Assembly (NCBI GenBank): GCA_044356865.1
Contig: JBIKVN010000116.1
Coordinates: 1 to 9,653 of the forward strand
Reading direction: 5' to 3'
DNA: 9,653 nt
Source: JBEIUL01 sp044356865
GTDB taxonomy: Bacteria > Planctomycetota > Phycisphaerae > Phycisphaerales > SM1A02
The notes under the pieces are model-generated. The model had not been told where the DNA came from. It saw only the letters and a list, made by a program, of their open reading frames with translations, and made no database searches. The position numbers and the translations under genes are program-made. Positions 1-7,580 of the stretch are shown here, one piece after another (within the stretch, counting starts at the first letter, position 1; each line of letters begins with the position of its first letter).

Positions 1-1109
1 GGGCCGAACCGCACCACGACCAGCCGCTCGTCCGGCAGCACGTACAGCCGCTGCTTGCCCTTGCCGGCGGCCATGAAGCCGACGGTGCGGGCGGTGGGGG
101 CGTCGTTCCTGACCCGCGGCGGTTCGCGGCCAAAGCGTTCGCGTAGGAACTCGCGGGCCATCGTCTCCTCGGGATCGGGCCCCGAGTCGGCCAGCAGCCA
201 CCAGGTGAGCCCGTACCGCTCGTTCGGGCCGTTCGCGACCAGCAGCTCGTCGAGCCGGGCCTCGGGCAGCAGCCGCTTCCCGTCGATCTCGCCCTTCCGC
301 CGCATCCACTCGCCGAGGCGGGCCCAGTCGCGGGCGGTGGTGCGGCCGCCGCCCGCGAGGTTCGGATTGCCCGCCGCGTCGCGGAGGAATCGCACCTCGA
401 TGCCGAGCGGGCGGAAGAGCTTCCGTTCGAGGTAGGCGACGGCGTCGCGATCGCCCGTGTCGGCTGCGGCGAGCTTCCGCCGCAGGAGCTCGCCGAAGAC
501 GTAGAAACTCGCGGGACCGTAGAGAAACCGCCGACCCGGGTCGGCCTTGAGCGGCTTGGCGATCGCCGCCGCGGCCCGGTCGCGGATCCCGGCGGCGAGG
601 GCATTCCGGCCGTTGTCGAGGGTGTCCGACATCGGGTCGAGCCCGGCGGAGAGGCTCAAGAGCTGCCGCACGGTGATCGTCGACTTCCGCGGGTCGGGTT
701 TCCACTCGTCGATCGTGTCGGCGACCCGCTCGTCGAGCGAAAGCAGCCCGTCTTCGATCGCGAACGTCGCCGCGATGCCGGCGAAACTCTTGGTCCCGCT
801 CGCGAGGAGATGCGGCGTCGCTTGCCACTTCGGGTCGGCGTACCGCTCGAAGACGATGCGGCCGTCGAGCATCACGAGGAGCGCCTCGCCGCCGAGTCCC
901 TCGGAGTAGCTCGCCGCGGCTTCGCAGCGGCGGAGGAGTTCGGGATCGACCGCCGGGGAAGCCTCGACGGTCGCCGGGATGGCGGGAACCGGCAGGGGAG
1001 CCTCGTCGGGCGGGATCGCCGCCGCGCATCCCGCGATCGTGACCACGGCGAGGACCCGTATCGGGAGCCGCATCGAGAGCCGGGTCGGATTTTGGACAGG
1101 CCAATTCAT
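1..1109 (-). CDS. Putative lipoprotein serine hydrolase, beta-lactamase/esterase family (3' end outside window)
   Basis: At least 369 residues are visible; the C-terminus is cut by the window edge. Seen: an N-terminal hydrophobic stretch ending in IAGC, a good lipobox with the lipidated Cys at residue 28, followed by a Pro/Ala-rich linker. Then a serine-hydrolase fold with SGTK (Ser104, Lys107) matching the SxxK nucleophile/base motif, and YGPASFYVFGELL (Tyr197) at the place of the YxN motif. Near the edge, AAGKGKQRLYVLP matches the strand that carries the third motif (KTG/HxG). Family knowledge: class C beta-lactamase-like proteins include esterases, DD-peptidases and amidases as well as true beta-lactamases, so the substrate is unknown. 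An outer-envelope lipoprotein is likely. The Asn of YxN is Pro199. The start at 1109 follows a GGGGGGAG purine run only 1 nt upstream; Met13 (1073) would give a more typical short signal peptide but has no ribosome site. It follows the small membrane gene after 41 nt. Confidence 0.85.
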   Translation of the reverse strand, partial: MNWPVQNPTRLSMRLPIRVLAVVTIAGCAAAIPPDEAPLPVPAIPATVEASPAVDPELLRRCEAAASYSEGLGGEALLVMLDGRIVFERYADPKWQATPHLLASGTKSFAGIAATFAIEDGLLSLDERVADTIDEWKPDPRKSTITVRQLLSLSAGLDPMSDTLDNGRNALAAGIRDRAAAAIAKPLKADPGRRFLYGPASFYVFGELLRRKLAAADTGDRDAVAYLERKLFRPLGIEVRFLRDAAGNPNLAGGGRTTARDWARLGEWMRRKGEIDGKRLLPEARLDELLVANGPNERYGLTWWLLADSGPDPEETMAREFLRERFGREPPRVRNDAPTARTVGFMAAGKGKQRLYVLPDERLVVVRFG

Positions 1110-1150
1110 GCTCCCCCCAACGCCGGCGAGCCGCGCTCGATTTCCCCGCC

Positions 1151-1447
1151 TCACCACTTCCGGACCGCGTACACCGCCCCGGCGATCGCCGCCGCGATGT
1201 GGGCCCAGAAGTTCCCGGGCTCGGGGATCGGGCAGGGGAACCACGGGTTGAAGGTCACCGCCGCCGCGGTGAAGAACGCGCACCAGATCGCCTCGTTGGC
1301 CTTCACGACCGCGACGGTCACGAACAGGAACGCCGCGGTCGCGATCCACGGCAGGAACGCCCGGACCTGTTCAGGCACCTCGGGGATCTGGGTGGCCGCG
1401 GTGGCGATCGCGGCAAGCAGGGCGACGACGACCGTCGGGGTGGGCAT
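1151..1447 (-). CDS. Small multi-pass membrane protein, DUF6804-like
   Basis: A 98-residue protein, mostly hydrophobic, with about four possible membrane segments at residues 5-20, 30-49, 54-66 and 80-94, and a positively charged end (VRKW). The third segment leads into FNPWFPCPIP, resembling the FNP-containing loop in small DUF6804-type membrane proteins; I make that comparison from memory and hold it loosely. No catalytic motif is seen and no function can be given. The start is uncertain: a GTG at 1465 would add six residues (VPITRS), but the ATG at 1447 begins just before the first membrane segment and is preferred; neither has a clear ribosome-binding site. The gene lies 55 nt after the phosphatase gene and 41 nt before the serine-hydrolase gene, so it probably belongs to the same transcript. 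Confidence 0.7.
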   Translation of the reverse strand: MPTPTVVVALLAAIATAATQIPEVPEQVRAFLPWIATAAFLFVTVAVVKANEAIWCAFFTAAAVTFNPWFPCPIPEPGNFWAHIAAAIAGAVYAVRKW

Positions 1448-1502
1448 CGATCGGGTTATCGGCACGAACCCGTCCGGGGCTTCCGTCGGCCGGTGGCGGG
1501 GC

Positions 1503-3134
1503 TCACGCCGCGTTCTCGGGCTCGTAAACGATGCTGGCGATCGTCACGTCGTCGGCGAAGGTGGGCTTGGCGGCGTGGCTGCGAAGGGCCGAGAGCAGGC
1601 GACGAATGTCGTCCTCGGGGGTGACGCTGCCCGCGAGGGCCCGGGCGGCCCCCTCGATCTCGAGCATCTGGCCCGCGGGATCCCGCTGCTCGGTGATGCC
1701 GTCGGTGAAGAGCACCAGCCGGTCGCCCGGCGAGAGCTCGAGGGTGGTCGAGTCGTAGTCGGCCTCGCCCATCATTCCGATGCCGACGCCGCCGTCGACG
1801 GCCAGCTCCGAGACCTCACCCTTCGCCGAGACCCGCAGCATGATGCCGTGCCCGGCGTCGATGAGGGTCGCCTTCCCGTCGGGATGCAGCCGGGCCGCGA
1901 CCGCGGTGATGAACCGCTGGCCGTTGAAGTCACGCACGATCCGGTCGCCGAGCAGCGAGATGGCCCGCGAAAGCTCGACCGCGTGGGCGAGCGTCGCGTC
2001 GAGGTGGGCGACCGCGAGCGACATGAGCATCGCCGCCGCCGGCCCCTTGCCCGAGACATCGCCGAGCAGGATCGAACGGGAATGCTCGGGGCCGCAGATC
2101 GCGAAGACGTCGCCCGCGGCGCCGCGACCGGGCACGCAGGCCATCTCGTAGCGCCACGCCCCGAGCCGGTCGCGCTCGGCGGGCATGAGCTTCTTCTGCA
2201 CCGAGTGCATCGAGCTCATCTCGCCCTCGAGGCTGCGTCGCTCGATCGCCGCGAGGGCCCCGCGGGCGAGCTCGACGAGCGTGTTCACGAAACCCGCCGC
2301 GTCGGCCTCGGGCCGCCGCGACGAGCCCGGGGCGTCGAGGTAGGCGACCAGCTGGTCGGACTTCGGGTCGTCGGTCGCGGGAATGATCGGCACGCACAGG
2401 GCCGCGGTGATGCCGCCCGAGACGATGCTCATCGCCTCCATCAGTTCGGGTCGTTCCTCGAGCCGCACCGGGGCCTTCAGGGCCCGCGCCGCCGCCAGCA
2501 GCGACCGGCTGATCGGAGCGCCTTCGGCATCGGCGTCGAGCACCCGTCCCGAAAGCCGGTTCACGCCGTCGGGGCCGTCGCGCAGCAAGAGCGTCCGCGT
2601 GAACCCCGACCCGTTCGAGATCGCCTCGGTCAGCAGGTCGAGGGTCTGTTCGACCTCCGACGCTCCTTGCAGGATCTTCGAGAACTCCATGAGCACGCTC
2701 AGGCGGCGGGCCGCCGGGCTCAGCTCATCCTTGGGCACCGCCCCGACGCTCGTGGCCGAGTGGTCGGTGACGCTCTCGCCGGTCTTCTCGGCGGCCCCGG
2801 AGAACCGCAGGTCGTACGGCCCGATCGAAAGCAGCGTGCCGCGGCGGAGCCGGACCTGCTCGCCGGCCTGCAGCTTGCGGCCGTCGACATAGGTACCCGC
2901 CGTGCTGCCGAGATCGGCCATGAACCAGCGGTCGTCCTGGCGCCGCAGTTCGCAGTGCCGACGCGAGACCCGCTCGTCGGCGAGGCGCAAGGCCGCGTTC
3001 GCGTCGCGACCGAGCACGAGACGATCCTCGATGCGGTCGGAGGTGAGTTCGAACGGGGGCTCATTCGCCCCGCGAAGGGTGACCTTGAAGGCCGGACGCG
3101 GCCCGCCGGAACCGGTGCTGGTGGTGCTGTCCAT
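1503..3134 (-). CDS. FHA-GAF-PP2C (SpoIIE/RsbU-type) serine/threonine phosphatase
   Basis: 543 residues, no signal peptide or membrane segment, so cytoplasmic. Domains in order: FHA at about 15-112 with Gly42-Arg43, SRRH (57-60) and DLGSTAGTYVDG (74-85), the phosphothreonine-binding signature; a GAF-like sensor domain at about 142-300 with a helical linker; and a SpoIIE-type PP2C domain at about 310-538. The phosphatase motifs are intact: QKKLMP (313-318), AGD with Asp342, GDVSGKG with Asp359, DAGHG (426-430), FTDGITE with Asp478, and ADDVT with Asp528-Asp529; these acidic residues hold the metal ions. The family dephosphorylates proteins, classically STAS-domain anti-anti-sigma factors; here the FHA domain suggests control by, or docking to, a Thr-phosphorylated partner. 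The usual Asn of the SxNGT loop is Ala79. It starts 18 nt after the protease stop codon with no visible Shine-Dalgarno, so co-transcription is likely. No STAS or anti-sigma protein is present to name the substrate. Confidence 0.93.
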   Translation of the reverse strand: MDSTTSTGSGGPRPAFKVTLRGANEPPFELTSDRIEDRLVLGRDANAALRLADERVSRRHCELRRQDDRWFMADLGSTAGTYVDGRKLQAGEQVRLRRGTLLSIGPYDLRFSGAAEKTGESVTDHSATSVGAVPKDELSPAARRLSVLMEFSKILQGASEVEQTLDLLTEAISNGSGFTRTLLLRDGPDGVNRLSGRVLDADAEGAPISRSLLAAARALKAPVRLEERPELMEAMSIVSGGITAALCVPIIPATDDPKSDQLVAYLDAPGSSRRPEADAAGFVNTLVELARGALAAIERRSLEGEMSSMHSVQKKLMPAERDRLGAWRYEMACVPGRGAAGDVFAICGPEHSRSILLGDVSGKGPAAAMLMSLAVAHLDATLAHAVELSRAISLLGDRIVRDFNGQRFITAVAARLHPDGKATLIDAGHGIMLRVSAKGEVSELAVDGGVGIGMMGEADYDSTTLELSPGDRLVLFTDGITEQRDPAGQMLEIEGAARALAGSVTPEDDIRRLLSALRSHAAKPTFADDVTIASIVYEPENAA

Positions 3135-3152
3135 GGGACCGCGACAGGGTAC

Positions 3153-6100
3153 TCACTTGTCCTTGGGATCGATGCCCATGCCCGAGCGATCGGGGCCCTT
3201 CGGGGCGGGAACCGGCACGAAGGGCCGGGTCCGGATCGCCTCGAGCACCAGTTCGATCGCCTTGGCCAGCTGCGGATCGGCCCCGTCCTTCATGAGGGCG
3301 GGATCATCGATGACCTCGACATCGGGATCGACGCCATGGCCCTCGACGCCCCAGGTGCCGTCGGTCTCGTAGAAGCCGAAGGTCGGCACGGTCACGCGGC
3401 CGCCGTCGACGAGGCCGGGATTGCCCGAGATCCCGACCAGGCCGCCCCAGGTGCGGGTCCCGACGAGCGGCCCGAGCTTGAAGTGCCGGAAGAGCCACGG
3501 GAACATGTCCCCGCCCGAGCCGGCGAGGCCGTTGATGAGCATCGCCTTCGGCCCCTGGTGGGCGTCGGACGGGTTCACCCACGGGTTCGAGTCGCGGCGG
3601 GCCCAGTAGTTGGTGACCGGGCGGTTGAGCATCTCGATGAAGCGGTTGGGGATCTGCCCGCCGCCGTTCCAGCGGTCGTCGATGATGAGCCCGGCCCGGT
3701 CGAGCTGGCCTTGGTACTGCCGCACGAGATCGGTCTGGCCGTCGACGCCGGTGTTCGGCACGTAGATGTAGCCGATCGTGCCGTTCGAGGCCGCTTCGAC
3801 CATCGCCCGCCGGCTCTCGATCCAGTCGCGGTAACGCAGGTCCGACTCGCTTGCGATCGGCTCGACCACGACCTCGCGCGGCTTCGCGTCGTCGAAGCCC
3901 GTGGCGACGGTCAGCGTCACCGGCTTCCCCGCAAGGCCCTGGAACGCCGCCCACGGGTCGCGGTCGGTGCGGAACGGCACGCCGTTCACCGCCAGCACGA
4001 GGTCGCCCTCGTTCACCTCGAGGCCCTGGATTCGCAGCGGATTCCGGGCGTCGAGATCCCACGGCGCGCCGCCGACGATGCGCCCGATGCGGTAGGCGGT
4101 CTTGCCGTCCGGGCCGCTCGCGACCTCCCAGTCGACACCGAGCAGCCCGACCGACCGCGATGGCGTGGTCTCGACATCGCCGCCCGAGTAGTAGGCATGG
4201 CCGATGTTGAGCTCGCTGATCATCTCGGCGATGAGGAACGAGAGGTCCTCGCGACCGTTCGCGAGTTCGACCATCGGCGCGTACCGCTCGTAGACCGCCG
4301 GCCAGTCGACGCCGTGCATGCCCGGTTCGTAGAAGTAGTCGCGCTGCAGCCGCCACGCCTCGCGGAACATCTGCTTCCACTCGGCCCGCGGGTCGATCTC
4401 GACCAGCATCGGCTGCGTCACGATCGGCTTCGGCGTCGCGCCGGGGTTCGCGTCGACGATCGAGGTGCCGGTCAGGATCTTCTTGCCGTCGGCCGACATC
4501 CCGAAGCGGCCGCCCGGGCAGATCGTCTTCTCCTCCCGCTTGCGGTCGGCGAGGTCGATCGAGCGGATCGAGCCGCCGCGGCCGTAGACGACATGGTTCT
4601 TGTCGTTGAAGGCGACGGTGCCGAACGAGCCGTTCGGGGCGGGAAGCCGGATCGCCCGCAGCTCGAAGCCGTCGAGGTCGATCTTCGTCTCTTTCGGAGC
4701 CTTCGGATCCTTCGCGGGCTTCTCGCCCTCCTTCGCGGTGGCCGCGCCTTCGCGGCTTCCCGTGACCGTGAACTTCTGCTCGCCGGCGTCGCCGCCGCGG
4801 ACGGTGGCGGTTCCCGTGATCGCATCACCCTCGATCGTCGCCTCGATCGAGAAGTCCGAGCCGTCGGCGGATCCGGAGAGGCTGATCGCCTTCGTCTCGG
4901 GATTCCAGCTGCCGGCGAGCTCTCCCGAAGCCATCGGGGACGAGAACGATCCCTTCACCGAGTTGTCCTCGGCCAGCGTCAGCGAGAGCGTGAAGTCGAT
5001 CGGCTGCGGGCCGCCGCTTGCCGTGCACTTCCAGGTGCCGGCCGGGCCGGCGGGGGCCTCGTCGCCATCCTTGTCCTCCTCGTCGTCGTCGTCGTCGTCG
5101 TCGTCGAAAGCGACCGCGAACGGCGCCGGGTCGCCGGCGGTTTCCGCCCCGCGGCGGCGTCGACCCGCGGGCGGTCCCTCGGCCGGCGTGCCTCCGCCCG
5201 CCGCCGGGGCGGGCGAGTCGCCGCCCGAGGACGCGGGCTTCTCCTCGTCCTTCTGGCCCTCCTCGTCGCTCTTGGGCAGCCACGCGACCTTGAAGTCCTT
5301 CCGCAGCGGCACCGCGACGAGCACCTCGGCGTCGTCGTAGATCCAGGTGGTGTCGAGCGCCGAGTACTTCGGGTTGAACGATCGCGCCGACGTGAACACC
5401 AGCCAGTCGCCCTTGCGGTCGAAGGTCGGACTGGCGTCGTTGAACATCCCGCTCGTGACCTCATGCGACTTCCCCTCGACGGTGTCGTGGAGGTAGACGC
5501 GGCTCGACCGCTCGGCGTCGCTGCCGCGGGCGTAGGCGATCCAGCGGCTGTCGGGGCTCCAGGAGAACGGCGCGAGGCTGATCGACCACGGGTCCTTGTC
5601 GATGAACTTCGAGGTGCCGCTCTCGAGGTCGACGAGGTACGCCGAACCGGTCTTGTCGCCCACGACCGCCTTCTTCGAGTCGGGGCTCCAGGTGATGCCG
5701 GTCCGGAAGCAGGTTCCGTCGCCGGTGACCTTGCGGCGCTCGCCCTTGCCGTCGGCGGGCATCACGAACAGCTCGTACTCGCCGGTCTCGTCGGAGAAGA
5801 AGGCGATCCACTTCCCGTCGGGGCTCCACGAGGGATCGCGCTCGGCGATGCCCGAGGTCCGGGTGAGGTTGCGCGGCGTGCCGTTCTCGGCCGGCGCGCT
5901 CCAGAGGTCGCCACGGGCCTGCACCGCGACCCGCTTGCCGCTCGGCGAGATCGACGAGCCCTGGATGAAGCCGTTCGCGTCGATGACCTGCGGCATCAGC
6001 TTCGGCCGGTCGCCCGGGATCGAGATCGGCACCGCGTTCGAGGTGCGGGTCGCGAGGTCGAGCCGCCAGAGGCTTGCCCCGTTCTGGAAGACGATCTCGC

Positions 6101-6938
6101 CCTTGCCCGGGCCCTCGGGCGAGATCGCCGGCCATTTCACGTCGTGGTCGGTGAAGCGCGTGACCTGCTCGCGCTTCCCGCTCGCAAGCTCGTAGCTCCA
6201 GAGGTTCAGCCGATGGGTGTCGTCCTTGCCGCCCTCGTCCGAGAGGTAGTACAGCATGTCGCCGTGCCACATCGGCAGCGTGTCGGTGCCTTCCCAATCG
6301 GTCGCGCGGCGGCTCTCGCCGGTCTTCAGGTTGAAGAGCCAGATGTCGGTGGCCATGCCGCCGCGATACCGCTTCCAGGTGCGGTTGTCGGTCGAGTGCG
6401 GCGTGTAGGCAAGCCAGGTGCCGTCGGCCGAGATCGCCCCGTTCGTGCCGTAGGGCACCGGCAGCCGCGTGGGCAGCCCGCCGGAGGCCGGCACCGTGAA
6501 GAGCTGGGCCTGCCGCCCGAGCCCGCCGAGTTCCGCCGTGGCGAAGATCAGGCCGCCGTCGGGCGTCCAGTCGGTGAGCATCTCGGTGGTCGGGTGGTGC
6601 GTGACCCGCTGCGGGACGCCGCCGGTCACGGGCAGGACGTAGAGGTCGCGGCCCGCGTCGTAGTTGGCGACGAAGGCGATCGACTGGCCGTCGGGCGAGA
6701 ACCGCGGCATCGCCTCGGCTCCGGGCGGGCTCGCGAGCGGACGGGCCACGCCGCCTTCCTTGGGAACGATCCAGAGGTCGTTCGCGTAGCTGAAGACGAT
6801 CGAGTCCTTCGAGATGTCGGGGTAGCGGAAGAGCGTCGCGGGTTGCTTGGCGTCGACGGCAGCCGTGGCGGGCAGGGCGGACGCGAGGCTCGAGGCGACG
6901 GCGAGCGGGAGAGTTCCGGCGAGGCGGGGGGACAGCAT
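3153..6938 (-). CDS. Secreted tricorn-like serine protease (beta-propeller, PDZ, S41 catalytic domain)
   Basis: 1261 residues, against roughly 1070 in archaeal tricorn. A signal peptide (1-26, cleavage after ATA) suggests export. About residues 35-610 and 740-850 hold propeller blades of PD40/TolB type, with repeated FSPDG, WSPDG and WSPDS motifs. The C1 helical domain is at about 852-925, a PDZ domain at about 930-1027 and the C2/S41-like domain at about 1030-1245. Putative catalytic residues are His914 (in NIGHAYY), nucleophile Ser1141 (in AGSGGDMF) and Glu1199 (in VEGHGVDPD), aligned by motif with tricorn His746, Ser965 and Glu1023. The residue before His, Ser745 in tricorn, is Gly913 here. 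Between propeller blades lies an insertion: a Pro/Gly/Ala linker, Asp612-619, and a beta-strand-rich domain (634-730). Tricorn enzymes degrade peptides threaded through the propeller; the export and insertion point to an envelope role here. It follows the sigma gene by 39 nt and lacks a clear ribosome site. Confidence 0.93.
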   Translation of the reverse strand: MLSPRLAGTLPLAVASSLASALPATAAVDAKQPATLFRYPDISKDSIVFSYANDLWIVPKEGGVARPLASPPGAEAMPRFSPDGQSIAFVANYDAGRDLYVLPVTGGVPQRVTHHPTTEMLTDWTPDGGLIFATAELGGLGRQAQLFTVPASGGLPTRLPVPYGTNGAISADGTWLAYTPHSTDNRTWKRYRGGMATDIWLFNLKTGESRRATDWEGTDTLPMWHGDMLYYLSDEGGKDDTHRLNLWSYELASGKREQVTRFTDHDVKWPAISPEGPGKGEIVFQNGASLWRLDLATRTSNAVPISIPGDRPKLMPQVIDANGFIQGSSISPSGKRVAVQARGDLWSAPAENGTPRNLTRTSGIAERDPSWSPDGKWIAFFSDETGEYELFVMPADGKGERRKVTGDGTCFRTGITWSPDSKKAVVGDKTGSAYLVDLESGTSKFIDKDPWSISLAPFSWSPDSRWIAYARGSDAERSSRVYLHDTVEGKSHEVTSGMFNDASPTFDRKGDWLVFTSARSFNPKYSALDTTWIYDDAEVLVAVPLRKDFKVAWLPKSDEEGQKDEEKPASSGGDSPAPAAGGGTPAEGPPAGRRRRGAETAGDPAPFAVAFDDDDDDDDEEDKDGDEAPAGPAGTWKCTASGGPQPIDFTLSLTLAEDNSVKGSFSSPMASGELAGSWNPETKAISLSGSADGSDFSIEATIEGDAITGTATVRGGDAGEQKFTVTGSREGAATAKEGEKPAKDPKAPKETKIDLDGFELRAIRLPAPNGSFGTVAFNDKNHVVYGRGGSIRSIDLADRKREEKTICPGGRFGMSADGKKILTGTSIVDANPGATPKPIVTQPMLVEIDPRAEWKQMFREAWRLQRDYFYEPGMHGVDWPAVYERYAPMVELANGREDLSFLIAEMISELNIGHAYYSGGDVETTPSRSVGLLGVDWEVASGPDGKTAYRIGRIVGGAPWDLDARNPLRIQGLEVNEGDLVLAVNGVPFRTDRDPWAAFQGLAGKPVTLTVATGFDDAKPREVVVEPIASESDLRYRDWIESRRAMVEAASNGTIGYIYVPNTGVDGQTDLVRQYQGQLDRAGLIIDDRWNGGGQIPNRFIEMLNRPVTNYWARRDSNPWVNPSDAHQGPKAMLINGLAGSGGDMFPWLFRHFKLGPLVGTRTWGGLVGISGNPGLVDGGRVTVPTFGFYETDGTWGVEGHGVDPDVEVIDDPALMKDGADPQLAKAIELVLEAIRTRPFVPVPAPKGPDRSGMGIDPKDK
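5080..5106. repeat. (TCG)9 trinucleotide microsatellite encoding an Asp run
   Basis: Nine uninterrupted TCG units on the plus strand; in the protease frame they are eight GAC codons (Asp612-619), followed by Glu, Glu, Asp and more acidic residues. The perfect synonymous repeat could change in length by slippage without breaking the frame, altering the length of the acidic linker. Confidence 0.95.
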
Positions 6939-6977
6939 GGGGGCGGGTTGTACCGCGCGTCGCCCGGGCCGTGCCGC

Positions 6978-7580
6978 TCACTCGGAGCCGGCGGGCTCGG
7001 GCCGGGCGGCCCGCGACACCCGCTCGACCGGCTCGGGCACCTCGACGCCCTCCTCGGCCAGCAGGGCCCGCAGCTTGATCAGCCCCCGGCGGGCGTGGGT
7101 CTTCACGGTGCCGAGCGGCAGGCCGGTCGTGGTCGCGATCTGCTCGTGCGAGCAGCCGTACTGGATCGCCAGCTGCAGCACCCGCTTCTGCTCGGGCCGA
7201 AGCCGCTCGAACGCGGCGGCGGCGAGGCGGGCGATCTCCTTCGTCTCGGTCGGGTCGCTGTCGGGGCGGTCGGCGGCGATCGTCTCGGGAATCGCCGCGA
7301 CCTCGGGCCGCCGCTGCTTCTTGCGGCCGCGGTCGATGAGGCGGCGGCGGGCGATCATGGCGACGAAGGTCGTCTCGCTCGCGATCGACTCGTCGAAGCG
7401 GGCGGCGCTCTTCCAGAGGTCGATGAAGATCTCCTGGACCGCGTCCTCGGCCTCGACCGGATCGGGGCAGAGCCGTCGCGCAAGCGACCAGACGAGGCCT
7501 CCGAAACGGTCCATGCACTCCTGGACCGCTCCGGGATCGCCGCGGGCGACCCGGTGAAGGATGGACGGCTCGTCCGGCAC
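6978..7580 (-). CDS. ECF-subfamily RNA polymerase sigma factor
   Basis: 200 residues with the two domains of group 4 sigma factors. Region 2 spans about 24-92, including the typical DPVEAEDAVQEIFIDLWKSA segment (core and -10 binding) and the basic RRRLIDRGRKKQRR helix. Region 4 spans about 126-176, with EQKRVLQLAIQYGCSHEQIA and the helix-turn-helix LPLGTVKTHARRGLIKLR (-35 recognition). There is no region 3 and no zinc-finger or C-terminal sensor domain, only a short Pro/Glu/Arg tail of about 24 residues. The GTG at 7580 is the earliest possible usual start because an in-frame TAG lies at 7596-7598; no Shine-Dalgarno is seen. It is the first gene of the cluster that runs through the protease and phosphatase, so it may control its own operon. 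No anti-sigma factor gene is adjacent, which is unusual for a membrane-regulated ECF factor. Confidence 0.92.
   Translation of the reverse strand: MPDEPSILHRVARGDPGAVQECMDRFGGLVWSLARRLCPDPVEAEDAVQEIFIDLWKSAARFDESIASETTFVAMIARRRLIDRGRKKQRRPEVAAIPETIAADRPDSDPTETKEIARLAAAAFERLRPEQKRVLQLAIQYGCSHEQIATTTGLPLGTVKTHARRGLIKLRALLAEEGVEVPEPVERVSRAARPEPAGSE

Noticed and set aside
5461..7518. Minus-strand 685-codon open frame and similar Arg-rich frames
   Set aside because: It is a shifted-frame shadow of the protease and sigma genes, rich in Arg, Pro and Ala without motifs.
1503..7580. A complete partner-switching module (sigma, anti-sigma, STAS, phosphatase)
   Set aside because: Only the sigma factor and a SpoIIE-type phosphatase are present. 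ECF factors are not normally controlled by STAS partner switching, and no kinase or STAS gene is seen.
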